A stretch of DNA of 64,000 bases from Dyella silvae (lineage in GTDB: Bacteria; Pseudomonadota; Gammaproteobacteria; Xanthomonadales; Rhodanobacteraceae). Shown here piece by piece: positions 1 to 9,196 of the stretch (position 1 is the stretch's first letter; the number at the start of each line of letters is the position of its first letter). A model generated the notes under the pieces. That model was given only the letters and a program-made list of their open reading frames with translations. It made no database searches and was not told the DNA's origin. Where the stretch lies: the NCBI RefSeq assembly GCF_026421305.1, contig NZ_JAPJBQ010000001.1, positions 744,001-808,000 of the forward strand, in the 5' to 3' direction. The position numbers and the translations under genes are program-made.

Positions 1-1727
1 TTGCGCTGCTGAACCCATGCGCCATAACCGCCATAGGCGCGCACGGGCGACCACTCGGGCATGGCAGGCGGCACGGAGATATCCTCGTACTGGCTGAATC
101 CACCGCTGCCGTACACCACGCGGCCACCGACGATGGTAAGCAGCGAGGTGGTGTCCGCAATATCCGCTTCCGGGCAGCCGAAGAAATCGCGATCCGGCAC
201 GATCAGGTCGGCCAGTTGCCCGATCTTGATCTGGCCCTTTTTGCCCTCCTCGTTGGAGAACCAGGTGACGTTTTCGGTCCACATGCGCAGCGCCGTTTCG
301 CGATCGAGACAGTTGCTGCGCGGGTACATCGACAGGCCGCCCACGGTCTTGCCGGTAACCAGCCAGGACAGCGACACCCACGGATTGTAGGAAGCCACTC
401 GCGTGGCATCCGTACCGGCCGAGGTGCGCAACCCCTTTTCAAGCATGCGCTTGACGGGCGGAGTTGCCTGCGCAGCGGCTGCGCCGTAGCGCTCCACGAA
501 ATACTCGCCCTGATAAGCCATGCGATGCTGCACCGCCACGCCACCGCCCAATGCCGCGATGCGATCGATGGAGCGCTCGGAAATGGTTTCGGCGTGATCG
601 AAGAACCAGTTCAGGCCCTGCAGCGGGATATCGCGATTGACCTTTTCGAACACGTCCAGTGCACGACTGATCGTTTCGTCGTAGGTGGCATGCATGCGCC
701 ACGGCCAGCGATTTTCGGCGAGCACGCGCACCACTTCTTCCAGGTCGCCTTCCATCTGCGGCGGCATGTCGGGGCGCGGCTGGCGGAAGTCTTCAAAGTC
801 CGCGGCCGAGAACACCAGCATTTCGCCGGCGCCGTTATGACGGAAATAGTCATCGCCCTGCTTGTACTTGGAAGTACGCGTCCAGTTGAGGAAGTCGTCC
901 TTCTCCTGCTTGGGCTTCTGCGTAAACAGGTTGTAGGCAAGGCGAATGGTCAGCTGATTGTCCGCTGCCAACTTCTCGATCACCGCGTAATCATCGGGGT
1001 AGTTCTGGAAGCCGCCGCCGGCGTCGATGGCACCCGTGACACCAAGACGATTCAGCTCACGCATGAAATGACGCGTGGAGTTGAGCTGGTAGTCAAACGG
1101 CAGCTTCGGCCCCTTCGCCAGCGTGGCGTAAAGGATCGCGGCATTCGGCTTCGCCAACAGCAAACCTGTGGGATTGCCCGAGCCGTCGCGCGTGATTTCG
1201 CCACCCGGGGGCTCCGGAGTGTCCTTGGTGTAACCCACGGCGCGAAGCGCCGCGCCGTTGAGGATGGCGCGATCGTAAAGATGCAGCAGAAATACCGGCG
1301 TATCCGGCGCGACAGCGTTGAGCTCGTCGATCGTCGGCAGGCGCTTCTCGGCGAACTGATGCTCGGTAAAGCCACCCACCACACGCACCCATTGCGGCGC
1401 CGGTGTGATCGCCACCTGCTGCTTGAGCATCGCCATGGCGTCGGCGAGCGAACGCACGCCATCCCAGCGCAGTTCCAGGTTGTAATTGAGCCCGCCGCGA
1501 ATGATGTGCAGATGGTTGTCGATCAGCCCCGGCAGTACGCGCTGGCCCTTGAGGTCGATCACGCGCGTATGCGGGCCGGCCAGGGACATGACATCCGCAT
1601 TGCTCCCGACGGCGGCGAAGCGACCGTCCGCGATGGCGACAGCCTCTGCTTCGGGGTGGCCGCGATCGAGGGTGGTGAAGCGCCCGCCGCGGAGAATCAG
1701 ATCAGGATGCTTGTCGGCGATGGTCAT
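1..1727 (-). CDS. YtcJ-like amidohydrolase, 3' end cut by window
   Basis: Metal-dependent amidohydrolase of the YtcJ-like group, expected to hydrolyse a C-N bond of an unidentified substrate in the cytoplasm. About 575 residues are visible. The N-terminal beta segment (DLILRGGRFTTLD, residues 9-21) is followed by the metal-binding HLH at residues 72-74 in LPGLIDNHLHI, then a barrel with the conserved-looking MHATYDE and DHAETIS stretches and a late GTDATR. The frame runs off the window start, so the C-terminus is missing, probably only a short piece given the usual family length of about 540-620. The ATG overlaps the stop of the XapX gene by four bases (ATGA), so translation is likely coupled. 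Substrate unknown. Confidence 0.88.
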   Translation of the reverse strand, partial: MTIADKHPDLILRGGRFTTLDRGHPEAEAVAIADGRFAAVGSNADVMSLAGPHTRVIDLKGQRVLPGLIDNHLHIIRGGLNYNLELRWDGVRSLADAMAMLKQQVAITPAPQWVRVVGGFTEHQFAEKRLPTIDELNAVAPDTPVFLLHLYDRAILNGAALRAVGYTKDTPEPPGGEITRDGSGNPTGLLLAKPNAAILYATLAKGPKLPFDYQLNSTRHFMRELNRLGVTGAIDAGGGFQNYPDDYAVIEKLAADNQLTIRLAYNLFTQKPKQEKDDFLNWTRTSKYKQGDDYFRHNGAGEMLVFSAADFEDFRQPRPDMPPQMEGDLEEVVRVLAENRWPWRMHATYDETISRALDVFEKVNRDIPLQGLNWFFDHAETISERSIDRIAALGGGVAVQHRMAYQGEYFVERYGAAAAQATPPVKRMLEKGLRTSAGTDATRVASYNPWVSLSWLVTGKTVGGLSMYPRSNCLDRETALRMWTENVTWFSNEEGKKGQIKIGQLADLIVPDRDFFGCPEADIADTTSLLTIVGGRVVYGSGGFSQYEDISVPPAMPEWSPVRAYGGYGAWVQQR

Positions 1728-1999
1728 GTTTGAGACTCCTCGGCATCTTTTGTCTTGCTGACGACATGTGCCTTAGGCAACTCGCCGCACATATGGGGTT
1801 TCACTTGCTGCGTCCAGACCGTCGAAACGGTCTGTCGCTGCCACAGGTTTTTCACCAGCGGCGGCAGTTGCTCGCCCACCAGGATGCCTAGCAGGCCCAC
1901 CAGCGCCACGATGGGCGGCGCCGGCGAGCGGACATTCAACAAGCTATAGATGACGCCGACCAGAACGCCGGTAGCCAGTGAAATCAGGTAGATCTTCAT
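1724..1999 (-). CDS. XapX domain (DUF1427) small membrane protein
   Basis: A 91-residue protein with two hydrophobic segments: residues 3-18 (YLISLATGVLVGVIYS) and about 30-45 (PIVALVGLLGILVGEQL). The GVLVG...LNVRSPAPP...GLLGIL pattern is characteristic of the XapX/DUF1427 family of small inner-membrane proteins whose function is unknown. The ATG is preferred over a TTG two codons upstream because AGGAG lies six bases before it. It is the first gene of a two-gene unit with the amidohydrolase, overlapping it by ATGA. The C-terminal tail is charged and probably cytoplasmic. Confidence 0.85.
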   Translation of the reverse strand: MKIYLISLATGVLVGVIYSLLNVRSPAPPIVALVGLLGILVGEQLPPLVKNLWQRQTVSTVWTQQVKPHMCGELPKAHVVSKTKDAEESQT

Positions 2000-2010
2000 A
2001 TCCAACTCCT

Positions 2011-2070
2011 AGGGGTGCCCTGATCAATTCGACATGGGCAACATGATGTCGAATTGATCAGGGCACCCCT
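2011..2070. repeat. Perfect 25-bp inverted repeat with 10-nt loop
   Basis: Arms at 2011-2035 and 2046-2070 are exact reverse complements (AGGGGTGCCCTGATCAATTC... and its mirror), with a 10-base loop. It fills the space between the XapX start and the end of the isochorismatase-like gene, both on the minus strand. No T-run follows either arm, so it is not a standard intrinsic terminator. It may act as a Rho-linked or processing hairpin, or be a mobile palindromic element. Confidence 0.85.
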
Positions 2071-2081
2071 AACACCAGCAA

Positions 2082-2735
2082 TCAGCCTTCGTGCGCCCCG
2101 AACATGCTCTTGGCATAGGTGATGCCCAGGCCGTACGAACCGCCAAACCGCTTGGCGACGCCGGTGGTGCTGTCGTAAGTCTCGGTGCGTGCCCAGTCGC
2201 GCTGAAGTTCCAGCAGGTACTGCAAAGAGGTCATCGGATGCGCGCCCACCTGAATCATGCGATCCACGGCGCGGTTGTGTGCTTCTTCAGACACGTCGCC
2301 ACAGGCATCGGTGATCACGTAGACCTCGAAGCCCTGATCGATCGCTGACAGCGCCGGACCGACGATGCATACCGACGTCCAGAGGCCCGCGAGCACGATG
2401 CGCGTCTTGCCGATCTCGTTGATGCGCTTGATCACGGCCGCGTCTTCCCAGGTATTCATCGAGGTGCGGTCCAGCAACGCCTGACCCGGGAACGCATCAG
2501 TGATTTCACTGTACATCGGGCCGGAAAAGCTCTTCTCAGCCACGGTGGTGAGGATGGTCGACACCTTGAAGCTCGCAGCAGCGTTCGAGACGAGCGCCGC
2601 GTTGTTGCGCAACATGATGGCGTCGATGGAATTCGTGGCAAACGACATCTGAGACTGGAAGTCGATCATGATCAACGTGTGATCTTTCGGCGTAAGCAGC
2701 TGCTTGCCCGGGGTCGGCGTGGCGGTAATGGACAT
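2082..2735 (-). CDS. Isochorismatase-family cysteine hydrolase (YcaC-like)
   Basis: Cysteine hydrolase of the isochorismatase superfamily, closest in pattern to YcaC-type proteins whose physiological substrate is unsettled. The protein has 217 residues, normal for the family. The nucleophile-region Asp25 (LIMIDFQSQM) and the catalytic Cys123 in AGLWTSVCIVGPALSA are visible, as is the family's D-A-C-G strand (VYVITDACGDVSEEAHNRAVDRM). No signal peptide, so cytoplasmic. GGAGG lies eight bases before the ATG. It lies on the same strand as the neighbouring hydrolase and the XapX/amidohydrolase pair, and these may form a catabolic cluster; this is inference. Confidence 0.87.
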   Translation of the reverse strand: MSITATPTPGKQLLTPKDHTLIMIDFQSQMSFATNSIDAIMLRNNAALVSNAAASFKVSTILTTVAEKSFSGPMYSEITDAFPGQALLDRTSMNTWEDAAVIKRINEIGKTRIVLAGLWTSVCIVGPALSAIDQGFEVYVITDACGDVSEEAHNRAVDRMIQVGAHPMTSLQYLLELQRDWARTETYDSTTGVAKRFGGSYGLGITYAKSMFGAHEG

Positions 2736-2803
2736 GAGGGGAGCCTCCAGGGTGAGGATGAGTGCGCGCCACCGGCAAAGGGCCAGTGGCGCGCCGGAAT
2801 GAA

Positions 2804-3793
2804 TTACGAACGGATGAAGTCGAGCAGATCCTTGTTGACCTGCTCCGCGTGCGTCGACGTCAGGCCGTGCGGCGCGCCCGGATAAACCTTTAGCGTGGCG
2901 TGCTTGACGATCTTGGCGGTGAGGCGGCCGGAGTCGTCAATCGGCACGATCTGGTCGTCGTCGCCGTGAATGACCAGCGTGGGCACCTCGATCTTCTTCA
3001 GGTCGTCGGTGTAGTCGACTTCGGAGAACTGCTTGATGCAGTCGTACTGCCCCTTGAGGCCGCCCATCATGCCCTGCCCCCAGAATGAGTCGCGCATGCC
3101 CTGGGTGGCCTTGGTGTTGGGGCGGTTGGCGCCGAAGAACGGACCGGACAAATCCTTGAAGAATTGCGAACGATCGGCCAGCGTCTTCGCGCGAATGTCG
3201 TTGAACACATCGATCGGTAGGCCGCCGGGATTGTTGGCAGTCTTCACCATGATGGGCGGCACGGCGCCAATCAGCACCGCCTTGGCGACGCGCGCGTTGC
3301 CGTGACGACCGATGTAGTGCGCCACCTCGCCACCACCGGTGGAGTGACCCACCAGCACGACGTTCTTCAGATCCAGCTTTTCGATCAGCGCGGCAAGATC
3401 ATCGGCATAGGTATCCATGTCATTGCCGTTCCACGGCTGGCCCGAACGGCCATGACCGCGACGGTCATGCGCAATGGTGCGGAAGCCGTGCGAGCTGAGA
3501 AAGAACATCTGCGCATCCCACGCATCGGCGCTCAACGGCCAGCCGTGCGAGAACACAACAGGCTGCCCCTGCCCCCAATCCTTGTAGTAGATCTCGGTGC
3601 CGTCTTTCGTGGTGATTGCGGTCATGTTGTTTTTTCCAGGTGACGGGTGCGTAGGCGCCGCCGCAGTGGCGGCCATGGAAGGCATCGAGATTCCTGCGAT
3701 GGGCAGAGCCAGCGCCGCTGACGCAGCGGCCATGCCACCAAGGAAGGCTCGCCTGGCCGGATCGATGTCCGCTCCAGGATCTCTGTTCGACAT
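2804..3793 (-). CDS. Tat-exported alpha/beta hydrolase (chloroperoxidase/esterase type)
   Basis: Serine hydrolase of the non-heme chloroperoxidase/arylesterase group, 329 residues. The start was placed at the ATG seven bases after AGGAG; this gives an N-terminus [20 protein letters not shown] with a twin-arginine motif, a hydrophobic Ala-rich segment and a likely cleavage near AATAAA, so export to the periplasm is expected. The hydrolase fold begins at [20 protein letters not shown]. The nucleophile elbow is GHSTGGG, the acid lies in HGDDDQIVP and the catalytic His in GAPHGL. Many cytosolic homologues lack the signal, and an internal start at MTAITTKDG would give such a form. Substrate unknown. 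Confidence 0.88.
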   Translation of the reverse strand: MSNRDPGADIDPARRAFLGGMAAASAALALPIAGISMPSMAATAAAPTHPSPGKNNMTAITTKDGTEIYYKDWGQGQPVVFSHGWPLSADAWDAQMFFLSSHGFRTIAHDRRGHGRSGQPWNGNDMDTYADDLAALIEKLDLKNVVLVGHSTGGGEVAHYIGRHGNARVAKAVLIGAVPPIMVKTANNPGGLPIDVFNDIRAKTLADRSQFFKDLSGPFFGANRPNTKATQGMRDSFWGQGMMGGLKGQYDCIKQFSEVDYTDDLKKIEVPTLVIHGDDDQIVPIDDSGRLTAKIVKHATLKVYPGAPHGLTSTHAEQVNKDLLDFIRS

Positions 3794-4085
3794 ACGGACT
3801 CTCCTTGTGCACGGCTTGAGCACGGCACGCGATGCGCAGCAGTGCCGCATCTGCATCGCCGTGCGATGCAGCCATGACGTGGTAGTGGGGTGAACCGGGC
3901 CGGCCCTGATGTCCGTTGCCCAGGAACATTCTGGTTCACCTCACCGCGGAGACGTACACCAATCGTGGCAAATCTTGCCTACCCGATCAGGTAGATGGTG
4001 TGAAGCGCGCGTCTGTCGCGCGTGTGCGCCGACTTTTGCTAAAGGTCGGTGTGTCGCACCTGTTACAACGGCGTGTCGCGCAGAC

Positions 4086-4718
4086 TCAGCCTTCGAAGAA
4101 ACCACGGTTTCGCGCAAGCGTGACGGCATGCGTGCGATCGAGCGCGCCAAGCTTGGTCATGATGTTCTTCAGACGCGCCTTTACCGTGTCCTCGGATACG
4201 CACAGGATGTCGGCGATACGTTTGTTGGTGTGTCCGGTGGCCACCAGACGGAGCACGCTCAATTCGCGGTCGCTCAACATTTCCGACCACGCATGCGAGG
4301 CGATTTCACCAGCAACCTCGGCGGCAACCACCCGGCGCCCGCCCCTGACCGACCGGATGGCCGCCAGAATCTCGTCACGGCTGGCCGTCTTCAGCAAGTA
4401 AGCGGTAGCGCCGAAGCTGAGCGCCCGCTTGACGCGAGCGTCGCCGGGGTACGACGTGAGCACGATGATCCGCGCCTCGGGAAACTCGGCACCCAGCGTT
4501 GAAATGGCCTGCAAGCCGTCGACCCCTGGCATCTGCAGGTCGACAAGCGCCACATCGGGGCGCAGCTCGCGGTAGCGCACGATCGCTTCGGCGCCGTCGG
4601 CCGCCTGGCCCACCACGGCCATGTCCGGCGCGGTCTCAATCGCGGCGACGATACCGTCACGCATGATCGGGTGATCGTCCGCAATGAGAACGCGGATGCG
4701 TGTTGCATCGACTGTCAC
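4086..4718 (-). CDS. NarL/LuxR-type response regulator
   Basis: Two-component response regulator, 210 residues. The receiver domain covers about residues 8-125, with the acidic pocket at Asp14-Asp15 and the phospho-acceptor Asp60 in DVALVDLQMPG. The C-terminal LuxR helix-turn-helix spans about residues 143-205 (LSDRELSVLRLVATGHTNKR...). The start is a GTG. It is divergent from the large sensor kinase immediately upstream, the usual arrangement for a cognate pair, and probably controls genes in response to the ligand sensed by that kinase. Targets are unknown. Confidence 0.92.
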   Translation of the reverse strand: MTVDATRIRVLIADDHPIMRDGIVAAIETAPDMAVVGQAADGAEAIVRYRELRPDVALVDLQMPGVDGLQAISTLGAEFPEARIIVLTSYPGDARVKRALSFGATAYLLKTASRDEILAAIRSVRGGRRVVAAEVAGEIASHAWSEMLSDRELSVLRLVATGHTNKRIADILCVSEDTVKARLKNIMTKLGALDRTHAVTLARNRGFFEG

Positions 4719-4933
4719 GGTTTATGCTCTCGGCGCATGGCTGCTTTCCCCGCACGGACGGAGGCGGGGATTCGTCCGGCATCGTGCGCCACTATCCCGA
4801 GCCGCCTTGCGACGATCAATGCCCATTCGGGTGAATCTGTGTTCACGCGGCGATACCTATGGTGGACGCGCGCAGAAGGATATGCTGCAAACTGTTACGA
4901 CGCACCATGCTATGTGCACTTCCTGGGAACCTT

Positions 4934-7900
4934 ATGCCGATGCTCGGATGGCTCGCCTTTGCCGGCCGTCGCACCTTGTCATTGCTGGCTGCAACGGTGC
5001 TGGCGTGCGCCTCCATGGCAAGTCAGGCCAGCGACTCACCGGGCTTTCGCCACCGGCTATGGACGACCGAAACGGGCACGCCCGCCGATATCTGGTCCAT
5101 GACCCAGGGCAAGGACGGCTACCTGTGGCTGGGAACAGGCGGCGGACTCTATCGCTTTGACGGTTTCCGCTTTGAGCGCTTTCAGCCACCCGCCGGCGAG
5201 CGCTTCGCGTCCAACAACATCACGGCCCTGGCCACGCTGGACGGCGGGTCGCTGTGGATGGGTTTCTATTACGGCGGCGCCAGCGTCATGCGGAACGGCC
5301 ACCTGCACCACTATGCCGAGCGGGACGGATTCCCACGCGGCATGGTGCTGGCCTTCGCCCAGACCCCCGACGGCACCGTGTGGGCCGCCACCGAAGGCGG
5401 CCTTGCGCGATTCGATGGCACCCGGTGGCAGACCGCGGGCGCTGACTGGGCTTACCCGACGGAACGAGCGGACTGGCTCATCGTGGGGCGCGACGGCACA
5501 CTCTGGGTCACCACGGGCGAGTCGCTGATGTACCTCCGCCCGGGGGAGCGGCACTTTCAGCGCACAGATCAGCCCGTCGCCAAATACGGCATCGTTGCCC
5601 AGGCCCCGGACGGCACACTCTGGCTTTCCGATCACCTGCATGGCACGCGCGCCTTGCCCGGGCTCACTGCCGAGCACCCCGAAAGCTCGGCTCGCGAGCG
5701 CCCGGCTGAGACAGAATTCGCCTGGGCCAATCGCCTGCTGTTCGATCGCTACGGCAATTTGTGGGGCACCTGCGTCGACAAAGGCGGCATCTACCGCGTG
5801 GCCTCGGTGAAACAGCTCGCTACTGGGCGCTCGCTGCGCCCCGGCGACTTTGCGGAAGTGATCGGCCGCACCAATGGGCTCGTTTCCGAGCGCGCCGTGC
5901 CCATGCTGGAGGATGCGGAGGGAACAGTATGGGTCGGCACCAACATGGGCCTGGCCAGTTTTCATCACAACAGTTTTCAGACCCCCGCACTGGTCTTGCC
6001 CGGCACGGCAGCGAACTACGCGATGGCCAGAGATGCCACGGGCGCGGTGTGGATCGCCAATGGCGGCACGCTGTTCCGATTCGATGGCGATGAGGGCAAG
6101 GTGGTGCGGCGCGACCTGCATGACGCGGATGGCATGTTGTTCAATCGCGCAGGCGATCTATGGGTGGTCGGCAGAAGCCATCTCTACTGGCTGCACGGCA
6201 ATGTACTGAATGCCACCGACTGGCCTGTCTCGCCGGATATCACCCGCGTCAACGCGTTCGCCTTTGACAGCCGGGACCAGCCCTGGATGGCGCTTGCCGA
6301 GCACGGTCTGTACCACTTGCAGGAAGGCCGGTGGCAACAGGTGATACCCATTGCCGCTGTCGCCCATGAAACCCCTACATCACTGGCCAGCGACAGCCAC
6401 CATGCGCTCTGGATCGGCTATGCCGGCAACCGCCTTGTGCGGCTCGACGACAGCGGCGCGCAGCTGTTCACCGAAGCGAACGGCCTGCACGTAGGCACCG
6501 TCACAACCATCGACGCGCGTGGCAACGATGTGCTGATTGGCGGCGAACAAGGGCTTGCCCGGTGGAGCGACCACCATATCGCCACGATGAACGTAGCCGA
6601 CGACGATGCTTTCAGCGGCATCACCGGCATCGAGCGTGCAGCTAACGGTGACCTGTGGCTCAACACCGGCAAAGGCGTGGTGCGCATCGACGCCGCCGAG
6701 GCATCGGAAAGCTTCGGGGAGCAAAGCCATCGTCCTGTCTATCGCCTGTTTGATTACCGCGATGGGCTGCCCGGCATCGCCAAACAAGCGGCGGTGCTAC
6801 CTACCACCCTGGCCGACGGAGACCAGCGGCTGTGGTTTCTCACCAATCAAGGCCCGGCATGGATCGAACCCGGCATCTTGAGCGAGAACCCCCTGCCGCC
6901 ACCGGTAGCCATTGTCGATATGGTCGCCAACGGCAAGCATTACCCCGCCGGTAGCCAGATCGATCTGCCCAAGGGCACTACCAATCTGCAGATACGCTAC
7001 AGCGCGGCCAGCCTGGCCATTCCCGATCGCGTGCATTTCCGCTATCGGCTCGACGGTGCGGATACCGGCTGGCAGGACGCCGGGAACCGGCGCGAGGCGT
7101 TCTATTCCAATCTTGGCCCGGGGACCTATCGCTTCCGAGTCATCGCCGCCAACGACGACGGCATCTGGAACACGCAAGGTGCAGAAACCCGCCTGACCAT
7201 CGCACCCTGGTTCTACCAGTCGGCATGGTTCTACGCCTTTTGCTTGCTCAGCTTTGTAGCGCTCATTGTTGCGTTCTTCATCTGGCGCACGCGGCTGGCC
7301 GCAGACCGCGTGCACCTGCAGCTGACGGAGCGCATGAACGAGCGAGAGCGTATTGCCAGGGAGATTCACGACACCCTGCTTCAGGGCGTGCAGGGACTAT
7401 TGCTTCGCCTGCAGGCGCTGATGGCCACGCCAGCCAGAAACGAAACCCATGACGATGTTCTCAAGGCATCGATCGATCAGGCCAGGGAGATGGTGATCGA
7501 AGGCCGCGGCAAGATCATTGCGTTGCGGGGCGAGCCACCCCGGTACAACGAACTGGTGCAGTCGATTCTGGCGGTCGGCGAGGATCTGGCCTCGTTTCAC
7601 CCGCAAGTGACGTTTCGCATGACGACCGATGGACAGCCACGACACATCCTTGCCAGCGCCCGCGACGAGATTCTGGACATTGTCCGCGAGGCGATTCGCA
7701 ATGCCTTCCTGCACGCGCAGGCCAGCCATGTGGATGTGCATGTCGACTATGAGCAACGCGCACTGCGCGTACGCATTACCGACGATGGCATCGGCATCGA
7801 CGAAGACGCACTGAAGGCGGCAGCCGAGTCGGGCCATTGGGGCGTCGTAGGTATGCGCGAACGCGCCGTACGCCTGGGCGCAAAACTTTCCTTGCGGCGC

Positions 7901-7990
7901 TTGCGCCCGTACGGCACCGAATGGCAGCTGAGTGTGCCCTGCCGCGCGGCTTACCATCCACGCGGACGGCATAGCTTCGGCATGTCATGA
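4934..7990 (+). CDS. Propeller-domain sensor histidine kinase (two-component)
   Basis: Membrane sensor kinase of about 1018 residues. A signal peptide (MPMLGWLAFAGRRTLSLLAA...) is followed by a periplasmic region of repeated propeller blades with motifs such as DGYLWLGTGGGLYRFDG and DGTVWAATEGGLARFDG (about residues 40-660), a Y_Y_Y domain (about 680-755), one transmembrane helix (about 760-788) and a HisKA_3 kinase module with phospho-acceptor His812 in REIHDTLLQGVQ. The ATPase N-box (EAIRNAFLHA) and G-box (DDGIGID) follow. In-frame ATGs at 4859 and 4907 are alternatives; 4934 best fits a signal peptide, though none has a strong ribosome site. The divergent NarL-type regulator is its likely partner. 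Confidence 0.9.
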   Translation: MPMLGWLAFAGRRTLSLLAATVLACASMASQASDSPGFRHRLWTTETGTPADIWSMTQGKDGYLWLGTGGGLYRFDGFRFERFQPPAGERFASNNITALATLDGGSLWMGFYYGGASVMRNGHLHHYAERDGFPRGMVLAFAQTPDGTVWAATEGGLARFDGTRWQTAGADWAYPTERADWLIVGRDGTLWVTTGESLMYLRPGERHFQRTDQPVAKYGIVAQAPDGTLWLSDHLHGTRALPGLTAEHPESSARERPAETEFAWANRLLFDRYGNLWGTCVDKGGIYRVASVKQLATGRSLRPGDFAEVIGRTNGLVSERAVPMLEDAEGTVWVGTNMGLASFHHNSFQTPALVLPGTAANYAMARDATGAVWIANGGTLFRFDGDEGKVVRRDLHDADGMLFNRAGDLWVVGRSHLYWLHGNVLNATDWPVSPDITRVNAFAFDSRDQPWMALAEHGLYHLQEGRWQQVIPIAAVAHETPTSLASDSHHALWIGYAGNRLVRLDDSGAQLFTEANGLHVGTVTTIDARGNDVLIGGEQGLARWSDHHIATMNVADDDAFSGITGIERAANGDLWLNTGKGVVRIDAAEASESFGEQSHRPVYRLFDYRDGLPGIAKQAAVLPTTLADGDQRLWFLTNQGPAWIEPGILSENPLPPPVAIVDMVANGKHYPAGSQIDLPKGTTNLQIRYSAASLAIPDRVHFRYRLDGADTGWQDAGNRREAFYSNLGPGTYRFRVIAANDDGIWNTQGAETRLTIAPWFYQSAWFYAFCLLSFVALIVAFFIWRTRLAADRVHLQLTERMNERERIAREIHDTLLQGVQGLLLRLQALMATPARNETHDDVLKASIDQAREMVIEGRGKIIALRGEPPRYNELVQSILAVGEDLASFHPQVTFRMTTDGQPRHILASARDEILDIVREAIRNAFLHAQASHVDVHVDYEQRALRVRITDDGIGIDEDALKAAAESGHWGVVGMRERAVRLGAKLSLRRLRPYGTEWQLSVPCRAAYHPRGRHSFGMS

Positions 7991-8119
7991 CAGTGGCGGT
8001 GCTCTCAAGGGCTCCCTGAAAGCGGTGCCGGAGGTGAAGGCCGGCACTGCCTCATCGTGACGTAACCTTCGGCTACGTGCAGCGAAGATAGTTGGGTACC
8101 CTCGCCCACTGGAGCGCAC

Positions 8120-9196
8120 ATGTCCGAACCCGCCCCCAAGCCTCAACACCTCCTCTGGCGTTGGTGTGCCATCGGCTCTGCCGTCCTGTTGCTTGCGGTG
8201 GCCTTTGGCTATGTGGGCGGATGGCTGGCCCCAAAACGGCTGACAGCGCAGCGCATCGTCGATGCCTTGCAGCACAACGGCGGCGTCCACCCCGGCTATC
8301 GCCGCAACCACGCCAAGGGCATTTGCGTGGCCGGTTATTTCGAGGGCAATGGCGCGGGATCGGAATTTTCGCGGTCCGAAGTGTTCACTGCGGGCCGCAC
8401 GCCGTTCGTCGGGCGCTTTGCGGTTCCCGGCGGCAATCCGTATGCGCCGGATGGCAGCGTGCCGATACGCAGCATGGCGTTGCGCTTTTCATTGGCCAAC
8501 GGCCAGCAGTGGCGCACCGGCATGAACAGCATGCCGGTGTTTCCGGTGTCGACGCCACAGGCGTTTTATGAGCAACTGCAGGCGAGCCAGCCCGACCCGG
8601 CCACCGGCAAGCCCGACCCCAGCCGCCTCAAAGCGTTCTTTGGCCAACACCCCGAAACGGCCGCGTTTCTTGCCTGGGTCAAGACAGCAAAGCCGTCGGC
8701 CAGCTACGCCACCGAGAGCTACAGCGGACTGAATGCGTTCTACTTTGTCGAAGCGAAGGGTGTGCGTCACGCAGTGCGCTGGCAGGTGGTGCCGGAAGCA
8801 AAAGACGCCGCGCCGGGCCCCGCGGGCGACACGGATTATCTGGCCAACGATCTGCGCACACGCCTCGCCGCGGGTCCGCTGCGTTGGCATCTGATGGTGA
8901 CGCTGGCCGCGCCCGATGACCCTGTCGACGACGCCACCAAGGTGTGGCCTGCGGATCGAAAGACCCTTGATGTGGGCACGCTGGTCATCGAGAGCGAGCA
9001 GGCACAAGAAAGCGGCCCTTGCCGCGACATCAACTACGATCCGACCGTGCTGCCCGATGGCATCGAAGTGTCTGGCGATCCGTTGCTTCCTGCACGATCC
9101 GCCGCCTATGCCGACTCCTATCTGCGCCGCACCGGTGAGGAAGCGCATGTCCCCGGCGCTGCTCATGCAGACCCGTCCAGGCAGGAGCACCCGTGA
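8120..9196 (+). CDS. SrpA-like catalase-related peroxidase, membrane-anchored
   Basis: Heme peroxidase of the small-subunit, SrpA-like catalase family, 358 residues. An N-terminal transmembrane anchor (residues 17-35) places the enzyme domain in the periplasm. The distal His is in YRRNHAKGICVAGYF; a catalase-like core contains SMALRFSLANGQQWRTGMNSMPVF, and the proximal heme Tyr is in LPARSAAYADSYLRR. GGAG lies six bases before the ATG. The stop shares one base with the start of a cytochrome b561 gene, and such catalase/b561 pairs are found together in many proteobacteria. It probably reduces peroxides with electrons delivered from the membrane, rather than dismutating H2O2; that is inference. 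Confidence 0.9.
   Translation: MSEPAPKPQHLLWRWCAIGSAVLLLAVAFGYVGGWLAPKRLTAQRIVDALQHNGGVHPGYRRNHAKGICVAGYFEGNGAGSEFSRSEVFTAGRTPFVGRFAVPGGNPYAPDGSVPIRSMALRFSLANGQQWRTGMNSMPVFPVSTPQAFYEQLQASQPDPATGKPDPSRLKAFFGQHPETAAFLAWVKTAKPSASYATESYSGLNAFYFVEAKGVRHAVRWQVVPEAKDAAPGPAGDTDYLANDLRTRLAAGPLRWHLMVTLAAPDDPVDDATKVWPADRKTLDVGTLVIESEQAQESGPCRDINYDPTVLPDGIEVSGDPLLPARSAAYADSYLRRTGEEAHVPGAAHADPSRQEHP

Noticed and set aside
216-1733. Long plus-strand open frame (about 500 codons)
   Set aside because: It is the antisense of the amidohydrolase, whose minus-strand frame has clear family motifs; the plus-strand product is His/Arg-rich and has no domain.
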